The notes under the pieces: generated by a model | Database searches by the model: none | Told to the model about the DNA's origin: nothing | Seen by the model: the letters and a program-made list of their open reading frames with translations, nothing else | Translations under genes and position numbers: made by a program | Shown here: one piece after another, positions 10,401 through 23,800 of the stretch | How the letters are laid out: each line of letters starts with the position of its first letter | Numbering within the stretch: the first letter of the stretch is position 1 | NCBI GenBank assembly: GCA_963853835.1 | Contig: OY970832.1 | Location: forward strand, 34,690,063-34,754,062 | Reading direction: 5' to 3' | DNA from: Calendula officinalis | Lineage: Eukaryota; Streptophyta; Magnoliopsida; Asterales; Asteraceae | DNA length: 64,000 bases

Positions 10401-13400
10401 AGGCTCAAAGCTCAAGGCTCAAGGCTCAAAGCTCAAGGCTCAAGGCTCAACGCTAAAGGCTCAAGGCTCAAGGCTCAAGGCTCAAGGTTCAAGGCTCAAG
10501 GGGTCAAGGCTCAAAAGTCAAGGCTCAAAAGTTAAGGCTCAAGGCTCAAGGCTCAAGGCTCAAAGGATCAAGGCTCAATGCTCAAGGCTCGCAGGTCAAA
10601 CGCCAAGGTTCAAGGTTCAAAGCACAAGGCTCAAGGGTCACGGCTCAAGGCTCAAGGCTAAAGGCTCAAGGCTCAAGGCTCAAGGCTCAAGGCTCAAGGC
10701 TCAAGGTTCAAAGCTTAAGGCTCAAGGGTCACGTCTCAAGGCTTAAGGTTGAAATGTCAAGGCTCAAGGCTCAAGGCTCAAGGTTCAAAGCTTAAGGCTC
10801 AAGGGTCACGTCACAAGGCTTAAGGTTGAAATGTCAAGGCTCAAGGCTCAAGGCTCAAGTCTCAAGAGTCAAGGTTCAAGGCTCAAGGTTCAAGGCTCAA
10901 GACTCAAGCGTCAAGGTTCAAGGTTCAAAGCACAAGGCTCAAGGCTCAGGGCTCAAGGCAGAAGCCTCCAGGCTCAAGGCTCAAGGGTCACTTATCAAGG
11001 CTCAAGGCTGAAATATCAAGGCTCAAGCCTAAAGGCTCACGGCTCAAGGCTCAAGGCTCAAGGCTAAAGGCTCAAGGCTCAAGGCTCAAGAGTCAAAGTT
11101 AAAGGCACAAGGCTCAATGCTCAAGGATTAAGTCTCAAGGCTCATGGCTCAAGGCTTAAGGCTCAAGGCTCAAGGCTCAAAGGATCAAGGCTCAAGGCTC
11201 AAGGCTCATGGCTCAAGGCTCATGGCTCATAGCTGAAAAGGCTCAAGGCTCCATGCTCAAGGCTCACAGATCAAGGCTCAAGGCTCAAGGCTCGAGGCTC
11301 AAGGTTAAAAGCTTAAGGCTCAAGGGTCACGTCTCAAGGCTTAAGGTTGAAAAGTCAAGGCTCAAGGCTCACGGCTCAAGGCTGAAGTCTCCAGAGTCAA
11401 GGTTCAAGGCTCAAGGCTCAAGACTCAAGACTCAAGGCTTAAGGCTCAAGGCTCAAGGCTCAAGGATCAAGGATCAAGCGTCAAGGTTCAAGGTTCAAAG
11501 CGCAGGGCTCAAGGCTCAAGGCTCAAGGCTCAAGGCTCAAGGTTCAAGGTTTAAGGTTCAAGGCTCAAGGGTCAAGGCTCAAGGGTCAAGGCTCAAAACT
11601 CAAGGCTCAAGGCTCAAGGTTCTAGGCTCAAGCCTCAAGCCTCAAGCCTCCAGGCTCAAGGCTCAAGGCTCAAGGCTAAAGGCTCAAGGCTCAAGAGTCA
11701 AAGTTCAAGGCACAAGGCTCAATGCTCAAGGCTTAAGGCCCAAGGCTCATGGCTCAAGGCCCAAGACTTAAGGCTCAAGGCTCAAGGCTCAAGGCTCAAG
11801 GCTCAAGGCTCAAGGCTCAAGGCTCACGGGTCACGGGTCAAGCATCAAGGTTCAAGGTTCACAGCACAAGGCTCACGGGTCAAGCGTCAAGGTTCAAGGT
11901 TCACAGCACACGGCTCAAGGGTCACGGCTCAAGGCACAAGCTTCAAGGCTTAAGGCTCAAGGCTCAAGGCTCAAGGGTCCAGATTTGAGGTTCAAATCTT
12001 AACGCTCAAGGGTCACATCTCAAGGCTCAAGGCTGAAAAGTCAAGGCTCAAGGCTCAAAGCTCAAGGCTCAAGGCTCAACGCTAAAGGCTCAAGGCTCAA
12101 GACTCAAGGTTCAAGGGGTCAAGGCTCAAAAGTCAAGGCTCAAAAGTTAAGGCTCAAGGCTCAAGGCTCAAAGGATCAAGACTCAAGGCTCATGGATCAA
12201 GGCTTAAGGCTCATGGCTGAAAAGGCTCAAGGCTCAATGCTCAAGGCTCGCGGGTCAAACGCCAAGGTTCAAGGTTCAAAGCACAAGGCTCAAGGGTCAC
12301 GTCTCAAGGCTCAAGGCTCAAGGCTCAAGGCTCAAGGTTCAATGCTTAAGGCTCAAGGGTCACGTCTCAAGGCTTAAGGTTGAAATGTCAAGGCTCAAGG
12401 CTCAAGGCTCAAGTCTCAAGAGACAAGGTTCAAGGCACAAGGTTCAAGGCTCAAGGCTCAAGCGTCAAGGTTCAAGGTTCAAAGCACAAGGCTCAAGGCT
12501 CAGGGCTCAAGGCAGAAGCCTCCAGGCTCAAGGCTCAAGGCTCAAGGGTCAAGGTTCAAGGTTCAAAGCATAAGGCTCAAGGGTAACGTATCAAGGCTCA
12601 AGGCTGAAATATCAAGGCTCACGGCTCAAGGCTCAAGGCTCAAGGCTTAAGGCTCAAGGCTCAAGGCTCAAGGCTAAAGGCTCAAGGCTCAAGAGTCAAA
12701 GTTAAAGGCACAAGGCTCAATGCTCAAGGCTTAAGGCTCAAGGCTCATGGCTAAAGGCTTAAGGCTCAAGACTCAAGGGTCAAGGCTCAAAGGATCAAGG
12801 CTCAAGGCTCAAGGCTCATGGCTCAAGGCTCATGGCTCATGGCTGAAAAGGCTCAAGGCTCCATGCTCAAGGCTCACAGATCAAGGCTCAAGGCTCGAGG
12901 CTCAAGGCTCAAGGTTAAAAGCTTAAGGCTCAAGGGTCACGTCTCAAGGCTTAAGGTTGAAAAGTCAAGGCTCAAGGCTCAAGGCTCAAGGCTCAAGGCT
13001 CAAGGATCAAGGATCAAGCGTCAAGGTTCAAGGTTCAAAGCGCAGGGCTCAAGGCTCAGGGCTCAAGGCACAAGCCTCAAGGCTCAAGACTCAAGGCTCA
13101 AGGCTCAAGGCTCAAGGCTCAAGGCTCAAGTCTCAAGGGTCCAGGTTTAAGGTTCAAATCTTAACGCTCAAGGGTCACATCTCAAGGCTCAAGGCTGAAA
13201 AGTCAAGGCTCAGGGCTTGAGACTAAAGGCTCAAGGCTCAAGGCTCAATGTTCAAAGCTCAAGGCTCAACGGTCACGTCTCAAGGCTCAAGGCTCAAGGC
13301 TCAATGCTCAAGGCTCAAGGCTCAAGGCTCCGGACTCAAAGCTCAAGGCTCAGGGCTCAAGGCTCAAGGTTCAAGGTTTAAGGTTCAAGGCTCAAGGGTC

Positions 13401-16400
13401 AAGGCTCTAGGTTCAAGGCTCAAAACTCAAGGCTCAAGGCTCAAGGTTCAAGGCTCTAGGTTCAAGAGTCAAGTTTCAAGGTTCAGGGATCAAGGTTCAA
13501 GGCTCAAGGCTCAAGGCTCAAGGTTCAAGGTTCAAGGCTCAAGGCTCAAGGCTCAAGGCTCAAGGCTCAAGGCTCAAGGCTCAAGGCTCAAGGCTCAAGG
13601 CTCAAGGCTCAAGGCTCAAGGCTCAAGGCTTAAGGCTCAAGGCTCAAGGTTCAAGGTTCAAAGCTTAAGGCTCAAGGGTCACGTCTCAAGGCTTAAGGTT
13701 GAAAAGTCAAGGCTCAAGGTTCAAGGCTCACGGCTCAACGCTTAAGGCTCAAGTCTCAAGGGTCAAGGTTCAAGGCTCAAGGCTCAAGGCTCAAGGCTCA
13801 AGGCTCAAGGCTCAAGGCTCAAGGCTCAAGGCTCAAGGCTCAAGGCTCAAGGCTCAAGGCTCAAGGCTCAAGGTTCAAAGCATAAGGCTCAAGGGTCACG
13901 TAACTCAAGGCTGAAATATCAAGGCTCAAGCCTCAAGGCTCACGGCTCACGGCTTAAGGCTCAAGGCTTAAGGGTCAAGGCTAAAGGCTCAAGGCTCAAA
14001 GGATCAAGTCCCAAGGCTCATGGCTCAAGGCTCATGGCTGAAAAGGCTCAAGGCTCAATGCTCAAGGCTCACAGGTCAAGGCTTAAGGCTCAAGGCTCAA
14101 GGTTCAAGGTTCAAAGCTTACGGCTTAAGGGTCACGTCTCAAGGCTTAAGGTTGAAAAGTCAAGGCTCAAGGCTCACAGCTGAAGGCTCAAGGCTCAAGT
14201 CTCAAGAGTCAAGGTTCACGGCTCAAGGTTCAAGGCTAAAGGCTCAAGGCTCAAGGCTCAAGGCTCAAGGCTCAAGCGTCAAGGTTCAATGTTCAAAGCA
14301 CAAGGCTCAAGGCTCAGGGCTCAAGGCACAAGCCTCAAGGCTCAAGGCTCAAGGCTCAAGGGTCAAGGTTCAAGGTTCAAAGCATAAGGCTCAAGGGTCA
14401 CGTATCAAGGCTCAAGACTTAAGGCTCGAGGGTCAAGGGTCAAGGGTCAAGGCTAAAGGCTCAAGGCTCAAGGCTCAAGGCTAAAGGCTCAAGGCTCAAG
14501 GTTCAAGGTTCAAAGGTCACGGCTCAAGGGTCAAGGCTAAAGAGTCAAGGCTCAACCCTCAAGGTTCAAGGCTTAAGGCTCATGGCTCAAGGATCAAGGC
14601 TCATGGTTCAAGGCTCAAGGCTCAACACACAAGGCTCAAGGCTCGAGGCTCAGGGCTCAACGCACAACGCTCAAGGATCAACGCTCAAGGCTCAAAAGTC
14701 AAGGCTCAAGGCTCAAGGCTCAAGGCTCAAGGCTCAAAGCTCACGGGTCACGGGTCAAGCGTCAAGGTTCAAGGTTCACAGCACTAGGCTCACGGGTCAA
14801 GTGTCAAGGTTCAAGGTTCACAGCACACGGCTCAAGGGTCACGGCTCAAGGCACAAGCTTCAAGGCTCAAGGCTCAAGGCTCAAGGGTTAAGGTTCAAGG
14901 TTCAAAGCTTAAGGCTCAAGGGTCACGTCTCAAGGCTCAAGGCTGAAAAGTCAAGGCTCAAGGCTCAAGGCTCAAGGCTCAAGGTTCAAAGCTCAAGGCT
15001 CAATGGTCACATCTCAAGGCTCAAGGCTCAAGGCTCAAGGCTCAAGGCTCAAGACTCAAGGTTCAAGGCTCAAGGCTCAACGCTCAAGGCTCAAGTCTCA
15101 AAGGTCCAGGTTTAAGGTTCAAATCTTAACGCTCAAGGGTCACATCTCAAGGCTCAAGGCTGAAAAGTCAAGGCTCAAGGCTTGAGGCTCAAGGCTCAAG
15201 GCTCAAGGCTCAAGGCTCAAGGTTCAAAGCATAAGGCTCAAGGGTCACGTATCAAGGCTCAAGGCTGAAATATCAAGGCTCAAGCCTCAAGGCTCACGGC
15301 TTAAGGCTCAAGGCTTAAGGGTCAAGGCTCAAGGCTCAAAGGATCAAGTCCCAAGGCTCATGGCTCAAGGCTCATGGCTGAAAAGGCTCAAGGCTCAATG
15401 CTCAAGGCTCACATGTCAAGGCTTAAGGCTCAAGGCTTAAGGCTCAAGGCTCAAGGTTCAAGGTTCAAAGCTTACGGCTTAAGGGTCACGTCTCAAGGCT
15501 TAAGGTTGAAAAGTCAAGGCTCAAGGCTCACAGCTGAAGGCTCAAGGCTCAGGTCTCAAGAGTCAAGGTTCAAGGCTCAAGGTTCAAGGCTAAAGGCTCA
15601 AGGCTCAAGGCTCAAGGCTCAAGGCTCAAGGCTCAAGCGTCAAGGTTCAATGTTCAAAGCACAAGGCTCAAGGCTCAGGGCTCAAGGCACAAGCCTCAAG
15701 GCTCAAGGCTCAAGGCTCAAGGGTCAAGGTTCAAGGTTCAAAGCATAAGGCTCAAGGGTCACGTATCAAGGCTCAAGGCAGAAATATCAAGGCTCAAGCC
15801 TCAAGGCTCACGGCTCATGGCTCAAGGCTCAAGGCTTAAGGCTCAAGGCTCAAGGCTTTAGAGTCAAAGTTCAAGGCACAAGGCTCAATGCTCAAGGCGT
15901 AAGGCTCAAGGCTCATGGCTCAAGGCTCAAGGGTTAAGGTTCAAGGTTCACAGCACAAGGCTCACGGGTCAAGCGTCAAGGTTCACAGCACATGGCTCAA
16001 GGGTCACAACTCAAGGCACAAGCTTCAAGGCTTAAGGCTCAAGGCTCAAGGCTTAAGGGTCCAGGTTCAAGGTTCAAACCTTAAGGCTGAAGGGTCACAT
16101 CTCAAGGCTCAAGGCTGAAAAGTCAAGGCTCAAGGCTCAAGGGTTGAGACTAAAGGCTCAAGGCTCAAGGCTCAAGGCGCAATGTTCAAAGCTCAAGGCT
16201 CAACGGTCACGTCTCAAGGCTCAAGGCTCATGGCTCAAGGCTCAAGGCTCAAGGCTCAAGAATCAAGGCTCAAGGCTTAAGACTCAAGGCTCAAGGCTCA
16301 AGGCTCAAGGTTCAAGATTTAAGGTTCAAGGCTCAAGGGTCAAGGCTCAAGGGTCAAGGCTCAAAACTCAAGGCTCAAGGCTCAAGGCTCAAGGCTCAAG

Positions 16401-16687
16401 GTTCAAGGTTTAAGGCTCAAGGCTCAAGGCTCAAGGCTCAAGGCTCAAGGCTCAAGGCTCAAGGCTCAAGGCTCAAGGCTCATGGCTCAAGGCTCAAGGC
16501 TCAAGGGTCAAGGCTCAAGGCTTAAGGCTCAAGGCTCAAGGCTCAAGGATCAAGGATCAAGGATCAAGGATCAAGGCTCAAGGCTTAAGGCTTAAGGCTC
16601 AAGGCTCAAGGCTCAAGGCTCAAGGCTCAAGGCTCAAGGCTCAAGGCTCAAGGCTCAAGGCTCAAGGCTCAAGGCTCAAGGCTCAAG

Positions 16688-18430
16688 GCATAAGGGTCAA
16701 GGCTCAAGGCTCAAGGGTCATGGCTCAAGGGTCATGGCTCAATAGTCAAGGATCAAGGCTCAAGGTTTAAGGCTCAAGGCTCTTGGCTCAAAGGATCAAG
16801 GCTCAAGGGTCATGGCTCAAGGATCAAGGCTCAAGGCTCAAGCGTCACGGTTCAAGGTTAAAAGATCAAGGCTCAAGACTCAAGGGTCACGGCTCAAGTC
16901 TCAAAGCTCAAGGCTCAGGGTTCAAGGCACAAGGCATAAGGCTCAAGGGTCAAGGCTCAAGGCTCAAGTTTCAAAGCTCAAGGCTCAAGGGTCACGCCAC
17001 AAGGCTTAAGGTTGAAAATTCAAGGCTCAAGGCATAATGCTCATAACTCAACGCTCAAGGCTCAAGGCTCAAGGCTCAAGACTCAAGGTTTAAGGTTCAA
17101 GGCTCTAGGCTCAAGGCTCAAGGCTTAAGGCTCAAGTCTCAAAGCTCAAGGCTTAAGGCTCAAGGCTTAAGGTTCAAGGGTCAAGGGTCAAGGCTCAAGG
17201 GGTCAAGGTTCAAAAGTCAAGGCGCAAAAGTCAAGGCTCAAGGCTCAAGGCTCAAAGGATCAAGGCTCAAGGCTTATGGCTCAAGGCTCAAAGCTCATGG
17301 CTAAAAAGGCTCAAGGCTAAATGCTCAAGGCTCACGGGTCAAATGTCAAGGTTCAAGGCTCAAGGCTCAACGCTCAAGCATCAAGGTTCAAGGTTCAAAG
17401 CACAAGGCTCAAGGCACAGGGCTCAAGGCGCTAGTCTCAAGGCTCAAGGCTCAAGGCTCAAGGATCAAGGTTCAAGGTTCAAAGCATAAGGCTCAAGGGT
17501 CACGTATCAAGGCTCAAGGCTGAAATATAAAGGCTCAAGGCTCACGGCTCACGGCTCAAGGCTCAAGGCTCAAGGCTCAAGGCTCAAGGCTCAAGGCTTA
17601 AGACATAAGGGTCAAGGCTCAAGGCTCAAGGCACAAGGGTCATGGCTCAAGGGTCATGGCTCAATAGTCAAGGATCAAGGCTTAAGGCTCATGGCTCAAA
17701 GGATCAAGGCTCAAGGGTCATGGCTCAAGGATCAAGGCTCAAGGCTCAAGCGTCACGGTTCAAGGTTAAAAGATCAAGGCTCAAGACTCAAGGGTCACGG
17801 CTCAAGTCTCAAAGCTCAAGGCTCAGGGTTCAAGGCACAAGGCATAAGGCTCAAGGGTCAAGGCTCAAGGATCAAGTTTCAAAGCTCAAGGCTCAAGGGT
17901 CACGCCACAAGGCTTAAGGTTGAAAATTCAAGGCTCAAGGCATAACGCTCATAACTCAACGCTAGAGGCTCAAGGCTCAAGGCTCAAGACTCAAGACTCA
18001 AGGTTTAAGGTTCAAGGCTCAAGGTTCAAGGCTTAAGGCTCAAGTCTCAAAGCTCAAGGCTTAAGTCTCAAGGCTTAAGGCTCAAGGGTCAAGGGTCAAG
18101 GCTCAAGGGGTCAAGGTTCAAAAGTCAAGGCGCAAAAGTCAAGGCTCAAGGCTCAAGGCTCAAAGGATCAAGGCTCAAGGCTCATGGCTCAAGGCTCAAG
18201 GCTCATGGCTGAAAAGGCTCAAGGCTAAATCCTCAAGGCTCACGGGTCAAATGTCAAGGTTCAAGGCTCAAGGCTCAAGCATCAAGGTTCAAGGTTCAAA
18301 GCACAAGGCTCAAGGCACAGGGCTCAAGGCGCTAGTCTCAAGGCTCAAGGCTCAATGATCAAGGTTCAAGGTTCAAAGCATAAGGCTCAAGGGTCACGTA
18401 TCAAGGCTCAAGGCTGAAATATCAAGGCTC
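16688..18430 (+). repeat. Tandem segmental duplication of about 0.9 kb within the heptamer array
   Basis: About 16688-17530 and 17602-18430 share long runs of the same rare variants in the same order at an offset near 908 bp. The stop-free frames at 16783-17037 and 17691-17945 differ by a single residue in 84. The shared CAAGGCGCAAAAGTC and GGCTCACGGGTCAAATGTC segments follow in both. The duplication must be recent relative to the background divergence of heptamers. Confidence 0.85.
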
Positions 18431-20321
18431 AAGGCTCACGGCTCACGGCTCAAGGCTCAAGGATCAAGGCTCAAGGCTCAAGGCTCAAGGCTCAAGGCTA
18501 AAGGCTCAAGGCTCAAGAGTCAAAGTTCAAGGCACGAGCCTCAATGGTCAAGGCTTAAGGCTCAAGGCTCATGGCTCAAAGCTGAAGGCTTAAGGCTCAA
18601 GGCTCTAGTCTCAAGGGTCAAGGCTCAAGGCTCAAGGCTCAAGGCTCAAGGCTCAAGGCTCAAGGCTCAAGGCTCAAGGCTCATGGCTCACGGGTCACGG
18701 GTCAAGCGTCAAGGTTCAAGGTTCACAGCACAAGGCTCACGGGTCAAGTGTCAAGGTTCAAGGTTCACAGCACACGGCTCAAGGGTCACGGCTCAAGGCA
18801 CAAGCTTCAAGGCTCAAGGCTCAAGGCTCAAGGGTTAAGGTTCAAGGTTCAAAGCTCAAGGCTCGACGGTCACATCTCAAGGCTCAAGGCTCAAGGCTCA
18901 AGGCTCAAGGCTCAAGGCTCAAGGCTCAAGGCTCAAGGCTAAAGGCTCAAGGCTCAAGGCTCATGCTCAAGGTTCAAGGTTCAAGGTTCAAAGGTCACGG
19001 CTCAAGGGTCAAGGCTAAAGAGTCAAGGCTCAACCCTCAAGGTTCAAGGCTTAAGGCTCATGGCTCAAGGATCAAGGCTCATGGTTCAAGGCTCAAGGCT
19101 CAACACACAAGGCTCAAGGCTCAAGGCTCAGGGCTCAACGCACAACTCTCAAGGATCAAGGCTCAAAAGTCAAGGCTCAAAGCTCACGGGTCACGGGTCA
19201 AGCGTCAAGGTTCAAGGTTCACAGCACAAGGCTCACGGGTCAAGTGTCAAGGTTCAAGGTTCACAGCACACAGCTCAAGGGTCAAGGGTTAAGGTTCAAG
19301 GTTAAAGGCCCAAGGCCCAAGGCTCAAGGCTCAAGGCTCAAGCATCAAGTATCAAGGTTCAAGGTTCAAAGCACAAGGCTCAAGGCACAGGGCTCAAGGC
19401 GCTAGTCTCAAGGCTCAAGGCTCAAGGATCAAGGTTCAAGGTTCAAAGCATAAGGTTCAAGGGTCACGTATCAAGGCTCAAGGCTGAAATATCAAGGCTC
19501 AAGGCTCAAGGCTCACGGCTCACGGCTTAAGGCTCAAGGCTCAAGGCTCAAGGGTCAAGGCTCAAGGCTCAAGGCTCAAGGCTTAAGCCTCAAGGCTCAA
19601 GGATCAAGGCTCAAGGCTAAAGGCTCAAGGCTCAAGAGTCAAAGTTCAAGGCACAAGCCTCAATGGTCAAGGCTTAAGGCTCAAGGCTCATGGCTCAAAG
19701 CTGAAGACTTAAGGCTCAAGGCTCAAGTCTCAAGGCTCAAGTGTCAAGGCTCAAGGCTCAAGGCTCAAGGCTCAAGGCTCAAAGCTCACGGGTCACGGGT
19801 CAAGCGTCAAGGTTCAAGGTTCACAACACAAGGCTCACGGGTCAAGTGTCAAGGTTCAAGGTTCACAGCACACGGCTCAAGGGTCACAGCTCAAGGCACA
19901 AGCTTCAAGGCTCAAGGCTCAAGGCTCAAGGCTCAAGGCTCAGGGCTCAACGCTCAACGCTCAAGGATCAAGGCTCAAGGCTCAAAAGTCAAGGCTCAAG
20001 GCTCAAGGATCAAGTCTCAAAAGTCAAGGCTCAAGGTTCAAGGCTTTAGGCTCAAGTCTCAAGGCTTAAGGCTCATCGCTTAAAGGATCAAGCCTCAAGG
20101 CTCAATGCTCAACGATCAACACTCAAGGATCAACGCTCAAGACACAATGCTCACGGATCAAAGGCTCAACACTCAAGGCTCAAGAGTCAAGGCTCAAAGC
20201 TCAAGGCTCAAAGCTCAAGGCTTAAGGCTCAAGGCTCAAGGCTCCAGGCTCACGGCTCAAGGCATAAGGCTTATGGCTCAAGGCTCATGGCACAAGGCTC
20301 AATCCTCAAGGCCTAAGGCTC

Positions 20322-20885
20322 AAGGCCCAAGGCTAAAGGCCCAAGGTTCAAGGCCCAAGGCTCCAGGCTCAACGCTCAAGGCTAAAGGCTCAATGTTAAA
20401 GGCCCAAGGCCCAAGGCTCAAGGCTCAAGCATCAAGGTTCAAGGTTCAAAGCACAAGGCTCAAGGCACACGGCTCAAGGCGCTAGTCTCAAGGCTCAAGG
20501 CTCAAGGATCAAGGTTCAAGGTTCAAAGCATAAGGCTCAAGGGTCACGTATCAAGGCTCAAGGCTGAAATATCAAGGCTCAAGGCTCACGGCTCACGGCT
20601 CAAGGCTCAAGGCCCAAGGCTAAAGGCCCAAGGTTCAAGGCCCAAGGCTCCAGGCTCAACGCTCAAGGCTAAAGGCTTAATGTTAAAGGCCCAAGGCCCA
20701 AGTCTCAAGGCTCAAGGCTCAAGCATCAAGGTTCAAGGTTCAAAGCACAAGGCTCAAGGCACACGGCTCAAGGCGCTAGTCTCAAGGCTCAAGGCTCAAG
20801 GATCAAGGTTCAAGGTTCAAAGCATAAGGCTCAAGGGTCACGTATCAAGGCTCAAGGCTGAAATATCAAGGCTCAAGGCTCACGG
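20322..20885 (+). repeat. 288-bp tandem duplication within the heptamer array
   Basis: The string of variants including AAGGCCCAAGGCTAAAGG, GGCTCCAGGCTCAACGC and AATGTTAAAGGCCC, followed by a GCGCTAGTCTC block, occurs starting at about 20322 and again at about 20610, with 288-bp spacing. That is 41 heptamers plus one base, so the copies differ in heptamer phase. A late local duplication. Confidence 0.75.
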
Positions 20886-23800
20886 CTCACGGCTCAAGGC
20901 TCAAGGCTCAAGGCTCCAGGCTCAAGGCTCAAGGCTCAAGCCTCAAGCCTTAAGGCTCAAGCCTCAAGGCTAAAGGCTCAAGGCTAAAGGCTCAAGGCTC
21001 AAGAGTCAAAGTTCAAGGCACAAGCCTCAATGGTCAAGGCTTAAGGCTCAAGTCTCATGGCTCAAAGCTGAAGGCTTAGGGCTCAAGGCTCAAGTCTCAA
21101 GGCTCAAGGCTCAAGGCTCAAGGCTCAAGGCTCAAGGCTCAAAGCTCACGGGTCATGGGTCAAGCGTCAAGGTTCAAGGTTCACAGCACAAGGCTCACGG
21201 GTCAAGTGTCAAGGTTCAAGGTTCACAGCACACGGCTCAAGGGTCACGGCTCAAGGCACAAGCTTCAAGGCTCAAGGCTTAAGGCTCAAGGTTCAAGGTT
21301 CAAAGCTTAAGGCTCAAGGCTGAAAACTCAAGGCTCAAGGCTCAAGGCTCAAGGCTCAAGGCTCAAGGCTCAAGGTTCAAAGCTCAAGGCTAAACGGTCA
21401 CGTCTCAAGGCTCAAGGTTCAAGGCTCAAGGCTCAAGGCTCTAGGCTCAAGGCTCAAGGCTCAAGGCTAATGCTCAAGGTTCAAGGTTCAAGGTTCAAGG
21501 GTCACGGCTCAAGGGTCAAGGCTAAAGAGTCAAGGCTCAACCCTCAAGGTTCAAGGCTTAAGGCTCAAGGCTCAAGGATCAAGGCTCATGGTTCAAGGCT
21601 CAAGGATCAACACACAAGGCTCAAGGCTCATGGCTCAAGGATCAAGGCTCAAGGCTCAAAAGTCAAGGCTCAAGGCTCAAGTATCAAGTATCAAGTCTCA
21701 AAAGTCAAGGCTCAAGGCTCAAGGTTCAAGGCTTTAGGCTCAAGTCACAAGGCTCAAGGCTCATGGCTTAAAGGCTCAACACTCAAGGCTCAAGGCTCAA
21801 GTATCAAGTCTCAAAAGTCAAGCCTCAAGGCTCAAGGCACAATGCTCACGGCTAAAAGGCTCAACACTCAAGGCTCAAGGCTTAAGGCTCAAGGCTCAAG
21901 TCTCAAGGCTCAAGGCTCAAGGCTCAAGACTCAAGGCTCAAGGCTCAAGGCTCAAGGCTCACGGGTCACGGATGAAGCGTCAAGGTTCAAGGTTCACAGC
22001 ACAAGGCTCACGGGTCAAGCGTCAAGGATCAAGGTTCACATCACACGGCTCAAATGTCACGGCTCAAGGCACAAGCTTCAAGGCTCAAGGCTCAAGGTTC
22101 AAGGTTCAAAGCTTAAGGCTTAAGGGTCACGTCTCAAGGCTCAAGGCTGAAAAGTCAAGGCTCAAGGCTGAAAAGTCAAGGCTCAAGGCTCAAGGCTCAA
22201 GGCTCAAGGCTCAAGGCTCAAGGCTCAAGGCTCAAGGCTCAAGGCTCAAGGCTCAAGGCTCAAGGCTCAAGGCTCAAGGCTCAAGGCTCAAGGCTCAACG
22301 CTCATGCTCAAGGTTCAAGGTTCAAGGGTCACGACTCAAGGGTCCAGGCTAAAGAGTCAAGGCTCAACCCTCAAGGTTCAAGGCTTAAGGCTCAAGGCTC
22401 AAGGCTCAAGGATCAATGCTCAAGGTTCAAGGCTCAAGGCTCAACACACAAGGCTGAAGGCTCAAGGCTTAAGGCTCAGGGCTCAAGGCTCAACGCTCAA
22501 GGCTCAAAAGTCAAGGCTCCAGGCTCAAGGATCAAATCTCAAAAGTCAAGGCTCAAGGCTCATGGTTCAAGGCTTTAGGTTCAAGTCTCAAGGCTCAAGG
22601 CTCATGGCTTAAAGGATCAAGCCTCAAGGCTCAACGCTCAACGATCAACACTCAAGGATCAACGCTCAAGGCACAATGCTCACGGCTCAAAGGCTCTACA
22701 CTTAAGGCTCAAGGGTCAAAGCTAAAGAGTCAAGGCTCAAAGCTCAAGTCTCAAAGCTCATGGCTCAAGGCTCTAGGCTCAAGGCATAAGGCTCAAGGCT
22801 CAAGGCTCAAGGCCTAAGGCTCAAGGCCCAAGGCTCAAGGCCCAAGGCTCCAGGCTCAAAGCTCAAGGCTAAAGGCTAAAGGTTCAAGGCCCAAGGCCCA
22901 AGGCCCATAGCTCAAGGCTCAAGGCTCAAGGCTCATGGCCCATTCTCAAGGCTCAAGGCTCAAGGATCAAGGCTCAAGGCTCAAGGCTCAAGGCTCAAGG
23001 CTCAAGGTTCAAGGTTTAAGGTTCAAGGCTCAAGAGTCAAGGCTCAAGGCTCAAGGATCAAGGCTCTAGGTTCAAGAGTCAAGGTTCAAGGTTCAGGGAT
23101 CAAGGCTCAATGCTCAAGGATCAAGTTTCAAGGTACAAAGCATAAGGCTCAAGGGTGACGTATCAAGGCTCAAGGCTGAAATATCAAGGCTCATGCCTCA
23201 AGGGTCACGGCTCACGGCTCAAGGATCAAGGCTCAAGGCTCAAGGCTAAAGGCTCAAGGCTCAAGAGTTAAAGTTCAAGGCACAAGGCTCAATGGTCAAG
23301 GCTTAAGGCTCAAGGCTCATGGCTCAAGGCTTAAGGCTTAAGGCTCAAGGCTCAAGGTTCAAGGCTCAAGGCTCAAGGCTCATGGTTCACGGGTCAAGCG
23401 TCAAGGTTCAAGGTTCACAGCACAAGGCTCACGTGTCAAGCGTCAAGGTTCAAGGCACACGGCTCAAGAGTCACAGCACAACGCTCACGGGTCAAGCCTC
23501 AAGGTTCACAGCACACGGCTCAAGGGTCACGACTCAAGGCAAAAGCTAGGCTCAAGGCTTAAGGCTCAAGGGTCAAGGTTCAAGGTTCAAAGCTTAAGGC
23601 TCAAGGCTGAAAAGTGAAGGCTCAAGGCTCAAGGCTCAAGGTTCAAAGCTCAAGGCTAAACGGTCACGTCTCAAGGCTCAAGGTTCAAGGCTCAAGGCTC
23701 AAGGCTCAAGGCTCAAGGCTCAAGGCTCTAGGCTCAAGGCTCAAGGCTCAAGGCTCAAGGCTAATGCTCAAGGTTCAAGGTTCAAGGGTCACGGCTCAAG

